Source of the DNA: Sphingobacteriaceae bacterium
Lineage (GTDB): Bacteria > Bacteroidota > Bacteroidia > B-17B0 > Aurantibacillaceae
Assembly: GCA_002319075.1 (NCBI GenBank)
Contig: NVQB01000001.1
Span: 4,526,001 to 4,590,000 of the forward strand
DNA length: 64,000 nucleotides
Direction of reading: 5' to 3'
The translations under genes were made by a program, and so were the position numbers. Shown piece by piece: positions 8,918-18,038 of the stretch (positions are counted from its first letter, which is position 1; each line of letters starts with the position of its first letter). A model generated the notes under the pieces. The model was not told where the DNA came from, did no database searches, and saw nothing but the letters and a program-made list of their open reading frames with translations.

Positions 8918-10015
8918 ATGATAACAAGAAAAGAATTTTACGCCCTTCTTTGGTCAACACCACTGACATCCATTCTTAAACACTATAATCTCACATATAC
9001 ACAGGTTCGGAAAATTTGTAAGGACATGGACATTCCAACTCCAAGGGTCGGTCACTGGGAGAAACTGAAAGCCCATAAAGGAGTAATTTTAGTAAAGCTA
9101 CCAGAATTTAATGGCCCGGAAGAAATTGAACTTAATGTTAGAGAAAACGGAAGGGAAAACTGTATGAGCTTACTAGCTCCGGAAAAGAAGATAATTCTGG
9201 AAATTGAAAAAGATTCAACAATATATCTCAATGTGCCGGAAAAACTCTCTAAGCCGCATAAACTAATATCAGGAGCGCAGCAGAACATACGTCATAACTC
9301 CGGGTACCAAAGGGGTAATATGTCAAGGACTTCGGGCGAAAGCTTGCGGATCATAGCGAGTAAAAGTAACATGCCGAGAGCCTTTAGAATTATGGATACC
9401 TTAATCAAAGCGTTCATCCAACGGGGGCATCAGGTAGTATTGAAAAACAATCTGACTTTTATTGTTGTTTTTGGTGAGGAATTTGAAGTTAATCTGAGAG
9501 AAAAAATAAAAAGAGTTCCGAAGCCGAGCAATTACAGTTGGCAAGAGTATGATTATGTTCCCACCGGGAAACTGGCTTTTATCGCGAAGATCAGTTGGCG
9601 AAATGTTGAATGGAAGGACGGAACTGTGCTTTTAGAAAATCAGATTGCCAGAATTATTGCCAAGCTAGAAATCAAAGGCGAAGAAGAAAGGCATGCGACT
9701 GAGCGGAGAAGAGCGCAGCAATCTATTGACGAAGAAAAACGAAAAATCGAGCAGGAATTGATGCATAGAAAGGAAAAAGAGTTAGTTGAGTTTAAAACAT
9801 TGCTGAAAAATGCAAGACGTTGGCACGAAGCTATGTTTATTCGGAACTATCTATCGGATCTGAAGAGCATAAGTAAAAGCGGCGATAACCAAAAATATCT
9901 CGAATGGGCGGAGAAAAAAGTAAACTGGTATGATCCGCTTATTGAAAGCGATGATGAATTGTTGCAAGAGGTTGACAGAGATAGCCTGATTTTAGGGAAT
10001 AAATATTTCAATTAA
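8918..10015 (+). CDS. accessory-region protein with N-terminal HTH-like segment
   Basis: 365 residues. The N-terminal ~50 residues (YALLWSTPLTSILKHYNLT, then PTPRVGHWEKLKAHK) resemble a recurrent but functionally uncharacterised bacterial family that opens with a WSKPMT-like HTH and a PRGYW-type motif. A basic middle region is followed by a long charged, probably coiled-coil stretch (~250-300). It stands alone between the toxin pair and the repeat-rich gap, next to the defence island. A DNA-associated or defence role is possible but not supported beyond the HTH-like start. Confidence 0.7.
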   Translation: MITRKEFYALLWSTPLTSILKHYNLTYTQVRKICKDMDIPTPRVGHWEKLKAHKGVILVKLPEFNGPEEIELNVRENGRENCMSLLAPEKKIILEIEKDSTIYLNVPEKLSKPHKLISGAQQNIRHNSGYQRGNMSRTSGESLRIIASKSNMPRAFRIMDTLIKAFIQRGHQVVLKNNLTFIVVFGEEFEVNLREKIKRVPKPSNYSWQEYDYVPTGKLAFIAKISWRNVEWKDGTVLLENQIARIIAKLEIKGEEERHATERRRAQQSIDEEKRKIEQELMHRKEKELVEFKTLLKNARRWHEAMFIRNYLSDLKSISKSGDNQKYLEWAEKKVNWYDPLIESDDELLQEVDRDSLILGNKYFN

Positions 10016-10122
10016 AACAACTGCGTTATCCATCCCCCTGTAAGTGTATCCAATTTTTCTCGACAAGGAAATTAATAATGTTCATGGCTAAGCTTGACTT
10101 ATCAAAATATTGCCATACACAT

Positions 10123-10190
10123 CCCATAATTGAGCAAGAAACCGCGTATCTTCTAGCAACTCGTTCGAAATTTGTATCGGAGGGGCTACC
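10123..10190 (+). repeat. dispersed intergenic repeat, copy A
   Basis: 68-bp copy of a repeat family whose core reads GAGCAAGAA...CTTCTAGCAA...GTTCGAAATTTGTATCGG...AGGGGCTACC. Other copies start at 12371, 19936, 23482, 34250 and, partially, 47548. All lie between genes. In this copy a perfect hairpin follows at once. Confidence 0.85.
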
Positions 10191-10229
10191 AAATGAAACC
10201 TTTCAGCTTCGCTGAAAGGTTTCATTTGG
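10189..10229 (+). terminator. 19-bp perfect hairpin following repeat A
   Basis: CCAAATGAAACCTTTCAGC, loop TTC, then the exact complement. There is no T-run afterwards, so it may be a processing or stabilising hairpin rather than a terminator. Part of the same stem recurs after repeat copy E (34324). Confidence 0.6.
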
Positions 10230-10286
10230 TAAAGCCCTTCCCTAAGGATCAGCGAAGCTAATCCATCTCCCGCTACCAAAGCAAGA

Positions 10287-10322
10287 AAAACCCTTGATAA
10301 GTAATATTATCAAGGGTTTTTT
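10287..10322 (+). terminator. Rho-independent terminator-like hairpin
   Basis: AAACCCTTGATA...TATCAAGGGTTTTTT forms an ~11-bp stem followed by six T. It lies 270 bp downstream of the 8918-10015 gene and closes the repeat segment. Confidence 0.7.
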
Positions 10323-10359
10323 CGTTCGAAACGCTTGCATTAAGTTTTGTTTTAATTAA

Positions 10360-10430
10360 TCTTATTTATTCTGAGGTACTTACTGTTCTATTCTAGAAGG
10401 GTATTTATTTCATTAAGAAAAAGGAGAAAG
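10360..10430 (+). repeat. second dispersed repeat, copy 1
   Basis: Roughly 70 bp beginning TCTTATTTATTCTGAGGTAC and ending AAGAAAAAGGAGAAA. It recurs at 16551-16620 with about eight changes. Here it is followed, at about 10441-10482, by the tail motif CTTTGGCAGTGAGGGTTTCG, which also ends the long repeats at 19936 and 23482. The 630-bp gap 10016-10646 is therefore made largely of repeat modules. Confidence 0.7.
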
Positions 10431-10646
10431 GTCAAATTTTGGCCTTTGGCAGTGAGGGTTTCGGACTTAGTGTCCGAGAAACGCTGCGAACCAACCAAAT
10501 AGTAACTTACTGTATCGTTACTTCGGGTTATGATGGCCCCGTATTCGCTTTAAATCCAGAAAAAAAGTTATTTTTAAGAATTTAGTGTTAGACGGTAAAT
10601 CCATGTATTATCAAGAAGCCTATTTTTATCGGACAATATCCCAAGC

Positions 10647-11855
10647 ATGAAGAGATTTTTCCAGATTTCCGGTTTAATTTATTTATTTCTGTACATGTTC
10701 CCGTTCCCGCTGGAGAATTTTTTCGGTGGAATTTTCGACCCAGTAATATTTTTTGTAGGAGAAGCATTGTTCGGTTTAACCTTACTTGCAAAAAAATCGA
10801 GCCATAGCGGAGATACAACTTTTGATTATGTGAGAATTGGCACTCTATTACTTTTGTCTATTTTCTCAGGTCTAATCTATTTGCTGACATTAAAAAACAA
10901 ATTTCCGATTCAACGGCTAAGAAACGTTACGTTTTTATATGCTAAATATTACGTTGGACTTTTCATGATTAATTATGGAATAGCCAAACTTTGCGAGGGG
11001 CAATTTAGCATGCCATCCTATGGAAAACTTGAACAGACATTTGGTAACTCATCTCCGATGGGTCTACTATGGACTTTTATGGGAGTTTCAAAGCCATATA
11101 CTATTTTTATTGGTTGCTCACAAATTTTTTCGGGTTATCTAATTTTATTTAAGCGAACACAAACAGTTGGTTTGCTTTTAACTACTGTTATCATGATCAA
11201 TGTTGTCTTAATCAACTTTTGTTATGATGTTCCGGTTAAATTATTTTCCTCGCATCTTGTCCTTATAACGGTATTTCTAGCCATTCCAGATTTAAAATCT
11301 CTATACGCATTCTTTATTTTACGTCTGCCTGCACAATTGCCTGTCATCGTGAGTTTGGAAACCAAACACAAAACTGCCAGGTTTATTTTGAAGGCACTAG
11401 TAATTGTAGGTTATACAGTTTTTTGCTTCACTATTTTTTTAAATTATTCCTTTACCTCAGGGCCTTACGCTGCTCAAAGTAGAATTAATGGAGCGTACTA
11501 TACCGATAAGTTTGTAATTGAAAATGATACTGTGCCGCCACTTACTTCCGATTCAATTCGATGGAAAAGTATAATAATTTCTCAGAGTTTCTCAAAAGTA
11601 ACAAAGATGACGGATAGCGTAGAGAGGTTTAATATCGCGGTGGATAGCATTGCCAGGACTATCACATTTTCGCCATTAGACAAAGCTGAAATAAAATACA
11701 GACTCAACTATGCTGAAAATGACGGAAGGTTTCAGCTCACAGGTATATGGAAAGGAAAAAGGGTAACGGCTTTTTTTAGTAAAAAAACCTATGGTGACTA
11801 CCCTTTAATAAACAGAGGGTTTCATTGGATCAATGAGACAATTTATAACACGTAA
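10647..11855 (+). CDS. DoxX-like multi-spanning membrane protein
   Basis: 402 residues. Some 7-9 hydrophobic helices fill residues 1-275, and the segment FMINYGIAKLCEGQF is typical of DoxX-like proteins. The C-terminal ~125 residues are hydrophilic and beta-rich and would lie outside the membrane. DoxX relatives are often tied to redox or oxidative-stress functions, but nothing here defines a reaction. It has no operon partner; decayed genes follow it. Confidence 0.65.
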   Translation: MKRFFQISGLIYLFLYMFPFPLENFFGGIFDPVIFFVGEALFGLTLLAKKSSHSGDTTFDYVRIGTLLLLSIFSGLIYLLTLKNKFPIQRLRNVTFLYAKYYVGLFMINYGIAKLCEGQFSMPSYGKLEQTFGNSSPMGLLWTFMGVSKPYTIFIGCSQIFSGYLILFKRTQTVGLLLTTVIMINVVLINFCYDVPVKLFSSHLVLITVFLAIPDLKSLYAFFILRLPAQLPVIVSLETKHKTARFILKALVIVGYTVFCFTIFLNYSFTSGPYAAQSRINGAYYTDKFVIENDTVPPLTSDSIRWKSIIISQSFSKVTKMTDSVERFNIAVDSIARTITFSPLDKAEIKYRLNYAENDGRFQLTGIWKGKRVTAFFSKKTYGDYPLINRGFHWINETIYNT

Positions 11856-11862
11856 ACATTAA

Positions 11863-11982
11863 TATGAAAATTAAACTAACAATCGTCATAGTTTTATTAA
11901 GTTACTTTCAGCCGATGCTTGTACTGTATATAAGATAACAATGTTTGGTGAAAATTTTGTGGGTAATAACGAAAACTCATAG
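11863..11982 (+). pseudogene. remnant of a signal-peptide Ntn-hydrolase-like gene
   Basis: A start with a signal-peptide-like run (MKIKLTIVIVLLSYF) runs into a stop. In another frame the DNA reads DACTVYKITMFGENFVGNNE and then stops. CTV(Y/F)KIT...FVGNNE resembles the catalytic N-terminus of choloylglycine-hydrolase-like Ntn proteins. The rest, to about 12360, shows only short broken frames. It is a decayed gene; the family is tentative. Confidence 0.4.
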
Positions 11983-12370
11983 GTCGGCTTCATCCTTTCA
12001 AATAAATCAGAATATGATGTGGGACACATAATATCTCAATTACCCATAAAGGAAATTAGGGCACTGCCAAATATGTTTTAATTAAAAGAGTTATTTCAAA
12101 GACAAAGACTTACTTAAAATAAATCATTAGATAAGGTTAGTAAAACAGAAATTAGCCTTGCTGGACAAAGCATCCAATAAAAACTTATGGATCAGTGACG
12201 ATTCGTAATTTTACTGTTTATGCCCGTTTATACCGGTTACTCTTTTAACGGATTCACGTTTACACTTTTCGGCATTTTGAGGGCTAACGAAGTTTCGAAC
12301 TGGGTAACTTTCTTTCCGCAAAGAGGAACTTACATATTCCTAGTTATTTGTTCGATGTTACTGTAGTGAT

Positions 12371-12438
12371 CCCAAATTTGAGCAAGAACCCGCGTGTCTT
12401 CTAGCAAGTCGTTCGAAATTTGTATCGGAGGGGCTACC
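12371..12438 (+). repeat. dispersed intergenic repeat, copy B
   Basis: The most consensus-like 68-bp copy of the family seen at 10123, with CCCAAATTTGAGCAAGAACC at its 5' end and GGAGGGGCTACC at its 3' end. A terminator hairpin follows 6 bp later. Confidence 0.85.
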
Positions 12439-12444
12439 GGAAGG

Positions 12445-12472
12445 AAAGCCGCTGATTATCAGTGGCTTTTTT
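12445..12472 (+). terminator. terminator hairpin after repeat B
   Basis: AAAGCCGCTGATTATCAGTGGCTTTTTT forms a stem with one internal mismatch and a terminal T-run. Confidence 0.7.
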
Positions 12473-12626
12473 AATATCGCCTATCTGTAACGTAAATCCA
12501 GCGTTGATTTTCAGTGACTTGTATGTTCGAGTCCCGTATTGTTGTTTTGTAGTTTAGTTGTTTTCTTATTCACTAAGTATACTTTTCGCGTTTTTGTATT
12601 ATAGGAACAAAACCCAATTCAACCTT

Positions 12627-12843
12627 ATGAGAAGATTAATACTAGCCCTGATTACAATTCTTACTGTATTATCATCTCAATCACAAGTAAGTTGGAGAAT
12701 AGATAACACACACGGTTACTTCGGTTTTTCGCTAAAATATATGGAACTGGGCGATTATCAAGGTCAATTCAAAATGTATGACGGGAAAATATAATCTAAA
12801 TCTGAAATTTATTTTACAGACGCGGTATTTAATATTCTAATGT
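12627..12843 (+). pseudogene. YceI-family pseudogene (N-terminal part)
   Basis: Begins with a signal peptide (MRRLILALITILTVLSSQSQ) and continues VSWRIDNTHGYFGFSLKYM and MYDGKI. This is the N-terminal pattern of YceI-like lipid-binding secreted proteins. A TAA at 12792-12794 interrupts the frame, after which the same frame continues SKSEIYFTDAVFNI before a second stop at 12841-12843. The C-terminal two thirds are missing. It is decayed rather than functional. Confidence 0.6.
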
Positions 12844-12899
12844 AACCGACCGGTAACTTACTAATTGGTTAGTTTTTAAATGTAGTCCTTTTATTGAGT

Positions 12900-15788
12900 T
12901 TAAGAATGTAGGATCACATGAAAAGTAGTTCCTGCTCCTGGTTCCGATTCAGTAAATAAGTGCCCTCCATGATTGATCACAATACGCCTGCATAAAGCAA
13001 GCCCTATTCCTGAACCTGGATAAGCATCTTTGCCATGTAGACGTTTAAACACTTCAAATATTTGATCAGAGTGTTTTGTTTCAAAACCAATTCCGTTATC
13101 CTTAACAGTAATGTGATAGTAGGTTTTACCAGGAATTACTTTTTGAATATAAGTAGCGAGATTATCTTTAGTGAGTTCTGAATAACTGATCTGGATTATA
13201 GGAGGCACATCGGGCTGCGTAAATTTGAGAGAGTTACTGATGAGATTATAAAACAATTGATTCATTTGCAAAGCCACACCTTCAACTTTTGGTAACGCGC
13301 CAATATTAATGACCGCATGTTTTTCAGAAATCAACAATTCAAAATCCTTAATGATTTCTTTGAGCGTTGCATTCAGATTCACAGTTATAGTTGTATCTTC
13401 TTTTTTGGCGAGGCTTGAAAAATTTAAAAGGTCTTTAATTAATAAAGTCATTCGTTCTGCTGACTGCGCTATCTTATTGACAAGAGGTTTATTCTCTTCT
13501 GAAATAGTTTTTTGTTTTATCAGCATATTTGAAAAAACCTGTATTTTACGAAGAGGTTCCTGAAGGTCATGACTAGCAACATAAGCATATTGAGAAAGAT
13601 CTTCATTAGATGCTGTTAGCCTGTCATTTAACTTGAACAGTTCTTCATTAGTAGCGCTTACTTCTTCATTAGTTGCTTCTAACTCTTCGGTCCGAAGTTG
13701 CACCTCGTTTTCCAAAGCCATTTGAAGCTCGTGCTGAATGGTTATATCCTGTGCTGTTCCATTCATGCGAATGACTTTTCCTGTATTGTCCTTAATAGCT
13801 TTACCCTGTGCATGAAGAATTCTTTTCTTGCCCGTCTTAGGATGAATAACGGTATAGATCTCATCATAAACGCCATCCGAGTCAGGATCTAAAGCTTTGG
13901 CAACAGCTTTGGCAACGCGTTCCTGGTCTGCATCACTTAATATGGGGATCACTTGGTTGTATTCCTGTGCTGCAGGATCATACCCAAACCATTCAATAAG
14001 TCTGTCCGAATAGGTTAAGCCATTGGTGGCAGCGTCAATACTCCATGTGCCCAGTTGCGCAAGTTCTACTGCGCCCCGCATGCTTAATTCCGCTTCTTCT
14101 AATTGATGCTGTGTTTTTATTTGTGCAGTCACATCTATAGCAATATCTAAAATAGCATAGACCTTGCCATCACTATCAAAAACCGGTGTATAAGAAATAT
14201 TGTAGTAGTTATTGTTAAGAACGCCATTCTGAACGATCTTCACAAGTGCAGCAGGAGCGAGAAATGGTTTGCCTGTTTCAAAAATATCGTCTAAGATCTT
14301 AAGAAAAGGTTGTCCCTCTGCAAGAAGCTCTGGCATGGCTTCTCTAAGCGGTAAGCCCTCAATAGTTGGTCCTTTGCCAACAATATCTATAAATGTTTGA
14401 TTGGCATTTTGAATAATAAGATCGCGCCCTACAAACAAGCCTATACCGGCAGGGGCGGCTGCAATAATGCTTTTTAGTTTTGCTTCACTTTCTTCAACTT
14501 TCTGCCTGCTCGTTACTTGCAGAGTAACATCGGTGGCAACAACGAGAATTCCTGAAACCGCTCCGGAACTTTCTATTCTAGGTTGGTAAGTGAGATTAAC
14601 ATAGATCGTCTCAAGTTTGTTATTGCGAAATAGCTGTGCAGCGACTTCTTCATTAATAAAAGGTTTAGCCGTAGTGATGACACCCTTCAACAAATCATCA
14701 AAGCCCTGCCCTTTAAGTTCCGGAAGCGCGTCTAATAAAGGCTTTCCAATAATGTCCTTTGGTTTTCTTCCCACAAGAACGCCGTAAAACGCATTGGCTG
14801 ATTCAAATACCAGATCATCAGTTGCACTTAGTGTAGCAATGCCAACAGGGGACTCTTCAAAGAGAGATAATAATTGACGTTGACTTTCTTCCGTACGTTC
14901 TTTTGCGAGGTAACTTTCCGTTATATCCTGGATAGTACCGTTAAATCGAAGCGGCTGTTTTTGCTCATCAAAAATGGTACGTCCAATTGCTCTTACATAT
15001 CGTACTTCTCCAGTTTTATTATTGACGATGCTATGTTCCACTAAATAGTCACCGCCAGACTCCCAGGTTAACGCTTTTGCGATGCCATCAGAAACTTTTT
15101 TCCTGTCCTTTTCAGGAATTGCGTTTACGGCGTCGGTGTATGCAAAATCACCTTCAAGAGGTAAGCCGAACCATTCTTTTAAACGCCTGCTCGCAACGAA
15201 TTTATGGGTTGTAGGGTTAAGTTCCCAGGTAGCGAGCTGCGAAGCTTCAATAGCGGCATTCAATTGGGTATTGGATTCAGTAAGCCTGTTATGCGCGAGA
15301 ACTTTTTCTGTAGTTTCAGTACAGGTAACAAGTACACCTTTATTATTGCCCTCGTCATCCAATACCAGACTATAGCTAAATGTCCAGTACACATCTTCAA
15401 GTCTTCCATTTCTGTAAATAGGAATTAATTGATCTTCACTCCAGGTGGATTCTCCGGTTGCCAGCACGCTGTCTATAAGAGGCATGATGACAGGCCAGAT
15501 TTCCTGCCAGGTATCCACACCTTTGCTACCCAATGCTGAGGGATGTTTACCCCCATTGCCAAGGCTTGGTCGGTAGGCATCATTATAAAATTGCACAAGA
15601 TCAGAACCCCACCATAAAAACATTGGAAATTTAGAACGGAGAATAGTGCTCACCATCGTGCGCAGGCTCTGAGGCCATGTTTCGGGACTTCCAACCGATG
15701 TTTGTGACCAATCAAACGTGCGAGTCAATTCGCCCATTTCTTCCCCGCCAGCTAGAAAGGGGAGCGTTTTATTAGAAATCTTATTCAT
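12900..15788 (-). CDS. multi-PAS sensor histidine kinase
   Basis: 962 residues with no obvious membrane segments, so probably cytoplasmic. About five PAS/PAC units occupy residues ~40-690, several ending in the PAC pattern GTIQDIT or GTAQDIT. A Glu-rich coiled coil (ELEATNEEVSATNEELFKLN) precedes the HisKA domain, whose phosphorylatable His lies in VASHDLQEPLRK near 738. The HATPase domain has an N-box (FYNLISNSLKFT), G1 DNGIGF and G2 GSGIGLALCRR. There is no receiver domain. The single-domain response regulator starting 136 bp away on the opposite strand is a plausible partner. Confidence 0.92.
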   Translation of the reverse strand: MNKISNKTLPFLAGGEEMGELTRTFDWSQTSVGSPETWPQSLRTMVSTILRSKFPMFLWWGSDLVQFYNDAYRPSLGNGGKHPSALGSKGVDTWQEIWPVIMPLIDSVLATGESTWSEDQLIPIYRNGRLEDVYWTFSYSLVLDDEGNNKGVLVTCTETTEKVLAHNRLTESNTQLNAAIEASQLATWELNPTTHKFVASRRLKEWFGLPLEGDFAYTDAVNAIPEKDRKKVSDGIAKALTWESGGDYLVEHSIVNNKTGEVRYVRAIGRTIFDEQKQPLRFNGTIQDITESYLAKERTEESQRQLLSLFEESPVGIATLSATDDLVFESANAFYGVLVGRKPKDIIGKPLLDALPELKGQGFDDLLKGVITTAKPFINEEVAAQLFRNNKLETIYVNLTYQPRIESSGAVSGILVVATDVTLQVTSRQKVEESEAKLKSIIAAAPAGIGLFVGRDLIIQNANQTFIDIVGKGPTIEGLPLREAMPELLAEGQPFLKILDDIFETGKPFLAPAALVKIVQNGVLNNNYYNISYTPVFDSDGKVYAILDIAIDVTAQIKTQHQLEEAELSMRGAVELAQLGTWSIDAATNGLTYSDRLIEWFGYDPAAQEYNQVIPILSDADQERVAKAVAKALDPDSDGVYDEIYTVIHPKTGKKRILHAQGKAIKDNTGKVIRMNGTAQDITIQHELQMALENEVQLRTEELEATNEEVSATNEELFKLNDRLTASNEDLSQYAYVASHDLQEPLRKIQVFSNMLIKQKTISEENKPLVNKIAQSAERMTLLIKDLLNFSSLAKKEDTTITVNLNATLKEIIKDFELLISEKHAVINIGALPKVEGVALQMNQLFYNLISNSLKFTQPDVPPIIQISYSELTKDNLATYIQKVIPGKTYYHITVKDNGIGFETKHSDQIFEVFKRLHGKDAYPGSGIGLALCRRIVINHGGHLFTESEPGAGTTFHVILHS

Positions 15789-15923
15789 TTTCTCAATAGT
15801 AACTTGTAAATCAAATATAATTAATAATTAAATAAAGGGCTTTTTAGCCCCTCACATTGTACTTTCTAATTTCGCGCCAGTGTGGTTATATCTTGTTTTT
15901 TCTGGCTATCTTTAACTCCCTAC

Positions 15924-16301
15924 ATGAAAAAGATCTTTCTTATTGACGATGATTCTGACGACAGAGATGTTTTTCAGGCTGCGTTAAATTCCATAGAACT
16001 TCAAAGCGATTTTGTACAAGCTGAAAATGGCGAGCAAGCATTAGCAATGGTTTCGAATAAAGAGTTCAAAGCTCCTGATATAATTTTCCTGGACTTGAAC
16101 ATGCCAAAGATGGGAGGATTGGAATTTCTTCAAAAAATCAGGCTTATTCCAGAATATAAACAAGTTCAGATTTTAATCTACACAACTTCATCACTTCAAA
16201 AAGATAAAGACTCTGTTTTAGCAGCGGGAGCAAATGGTGTTATCACGAAACATTATAGTTTTGACGCACTCTGTGATGAGTTGACATTTTTATTTAAATA
16301 G
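15924..16301 (+). CDS. single-domain response regulator (CheY-like)
   Basis: 125 residues from ATG 15924; an upstream in-frame start at 15882 would add unlike sequence. It is a receiver domain only: acidic pair in FLIDDDSDDRD, phospho-acceptor Asp in IFLDLNMPKMGG, conserved Thr in IYTTSS and the terminal Lys in GVITKHYS. It has no output domain, so it must act by protein contact or as a phosphorelay intermediate. It is divergent from the multi-PAS kinase. Confidence 0.9.
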   Translation: MKKIFLIDDDSDDRDVFQAALNSIELQSDFVQAENGEQALAMVSNKEFKAPDIIFLDLNMPKMGGLEFLQKIRLIPEYKQVQILIYTTSSLQKDKDSVLAAGANGVITKHYSFDALCDELTFLFK

Positions 16302-16550
16302 CGATTGGTGCTTTTAATCAAAGCGGTTTCAACTTCTGGTTCTCTATATTACAAGTTCGTTGGGGTCGTGGCAAGTTGTTGGCTGGAAAGAAAAATGGGA
16401 AAATATATTATGGGAAAGGGTGGAGACTCCATTGTTAACGTTTATACTAGAGCTTCAGAAAAAGCTGAACTCGAGAAACAACCGATACATCAACCAAATG
16501 TGTACAAAGACGAGGGTAAATTTATAATGTAAGCAATCACAAACCAATCA

Positions 16551-16620
16551 TCTTATTTTTTCTGAAGTACTTACTGTTCGATTCTCGAACGGTATTTGTT
16601 TCATTAAGAAAAAGGAGAAA
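16551..16620 (+). repeat. second dispersed repeat, copy 2
   Basis: Second copy of the ~70-bp repeat at 10360-10430, ending in TTTCATTAAGAAAAAGGAGA. It fills the end of the 344-bp gap 16302-16645. The rest of that gap holds only a weak reading frame (16305-16532, TTG start), which I do not call a gene. Confidence 0.7.
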
Positions 16621-16645
16621 AGGACGAATTACTCAGTGGATGAGC

Positions 16646-17911
16646 TTACTCAGGTATGCGTGTTTTAATTATTTGGTTGACCCGATAAATAAAAAATACT
16701 CCAACGAGTGATAATAATGCTGCCACAATACCCAAGGTATTGTAATGTTCTAACGGACTGAATCTGTCTTGTTGATATACAATCGATCCTCCCATGGTAG
16801 CGGCAACGCCACCAGCTATTTGATGTAAAGATGAGTTAATACTCATAAAAGCTCCTCGATCCTGGATTTGAGGCAAACTGGTCACGAGCGCCATTGAAGG
16901 TACCATGCGACTCATAATACCAATCATCATTAATACATAACAGACCATAGCCATGTAAAAAGGAACAGGGGTTAGATTTGTGTAAATTAAAACAGTTACA
17001 ATCATCCAAAGTGACGCGACGCCAAATAATTTGAGCTTATCTATTTTATCGCTAAGTTTCCCTACCAAGGGCATAATAAATAAGGCGCTCACACCGCCAA
17101 CCATAAATAAGATCGGCAGACGATCTTGCGAAACGTGTAAGTTGTTGATCGCAAAAGTGCTTCCCCATGGAAGTATCATGAAACTCCCTACAGAGAGCAA
17201 AGAAGTCGCTAAAAATCCAATGCGGTAGCGACGTTGTTTAATTGTGAGCCATAGATGAGTTAAGGCATTGCGATTACTTTTAATTTCAAGATGTTTTGTA
17301 ATAGGCTGAATACGAATCAAAATAACTAACCAAATAAGAGTGGCTAAACAAACAATCATGAGGAAAGGGGTCTTCCAGCCCCATGTATTGGCGAGGAACA
17401 AGCTAATTGGAATTCCTAGAATCTGACTGGCACCGAAACCCATCTGTACGAAACCTACAACAGTACCGCGTTTATCTAATGAAAAGATATCTGTTATTAT
17501 AGTCATGGAAATAGAACCGATTACACCTCCAAATAGACCGGTGAAGATCCTTGCGGTAATCAATGTTTCGTAATTTGTTGCAAGCGCGCAAAATAAAGTC
17601 CCAATAATAAATCCAATATAAAAAAACAGCAGTAATCTTTTACGATCAAATTTATCTGCGAAGCCGGCCGTCAAAAGTCCCGAAACACCGGCACTAAAAG
17701 CATATCCTGATACAACAAAGCCAAATTGGCCAGTAGTCAATCCCATTGATTTTGTGAGCATATCGCCCAGCGGCGCCATTACCATAAAATCCAGGACAAC
17801 TGTAAATTGTGTAAGCGCTAGTAAAAGGATTATAGAAACCTCGTAGCGTGTAAATTTTAGTTTTGATTGATTTGTCTGCGGTTGGTCTTCAAGAGAGAAT
17901 GTTTCTTCCAT
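16646..17911 (-). CDS. MFS transporter, DHA1-like drug efflux
   Basis: 421 residues with 12 hydrophobic segments. Major-facilitator motif A lies in the loop after helix 2 (GFADKFDRKRLLLF), with a related loop in the second half (GKLSDKIDKLKL). The helix 1 region LDFMVMAPLGDML is typical of DHA1 multidrug exporters. The gene is divergent from the quinone-oxidoreductase/AraC pair, with 127 bp between the starts, so AraC may control both. The substrate is not predictable. Confidence 0.88.
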   Translation of the reverse strand: MEETFSLEDQPQTNQSKLKFTRYEVSIILLLALTQFTVVLDFMVMAPLGDMLTKSMGLTTGQFGFVVSGYAFSAGVSGLLTAGFADKFDRKRLLLFFYIGFIIGTLFCALATNYETLITARIFTGLFGGVIGSISMTIITDIFSLDKRGTVVGFVQMGFGASQILGIPISLFLANTWGWKTPFLMIVCLATLIWLVILIRIQPITKHLEIKSNRNALTHLWLTIKQRRYRIGFLATSLLSVGSFMILPWGSTFAINNLHVSQDRLPILFMVGGVSALFIMPLVGKLSDKIDKLKLFGVASLWMIVTVLIYTNLTPVPFYMAMVCYVLMMIGIMSRMVPSMALVTSLPQIQDRGAFMSINSSLHQIAGGVAATMGGSIVYQQDRFSPLEHYNTLGIVAALLSLVGVFFIYRVNQIIKTRIPE

Positions 17912-18038
17912 TTTTAGTTCGGCAAAAGTATTTTTTATTTTATTTTCATTTTAATTAAATTTGCCTCAACTCCATTTTGGCTAAACAATAATTCGGTTAG
18001 GCTAAATCACTATTATGATTTGTCCCGACCTTTGAGAT

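Noticed and set aside
16305-16532. 75-codon frame after the response regulator
   Set aside because: It has a TTG start, no recognisable domain, no ribosome-binding context, and abuts the repeat at 16551. A short real gene from ATG 16395 cannot be ruled out.
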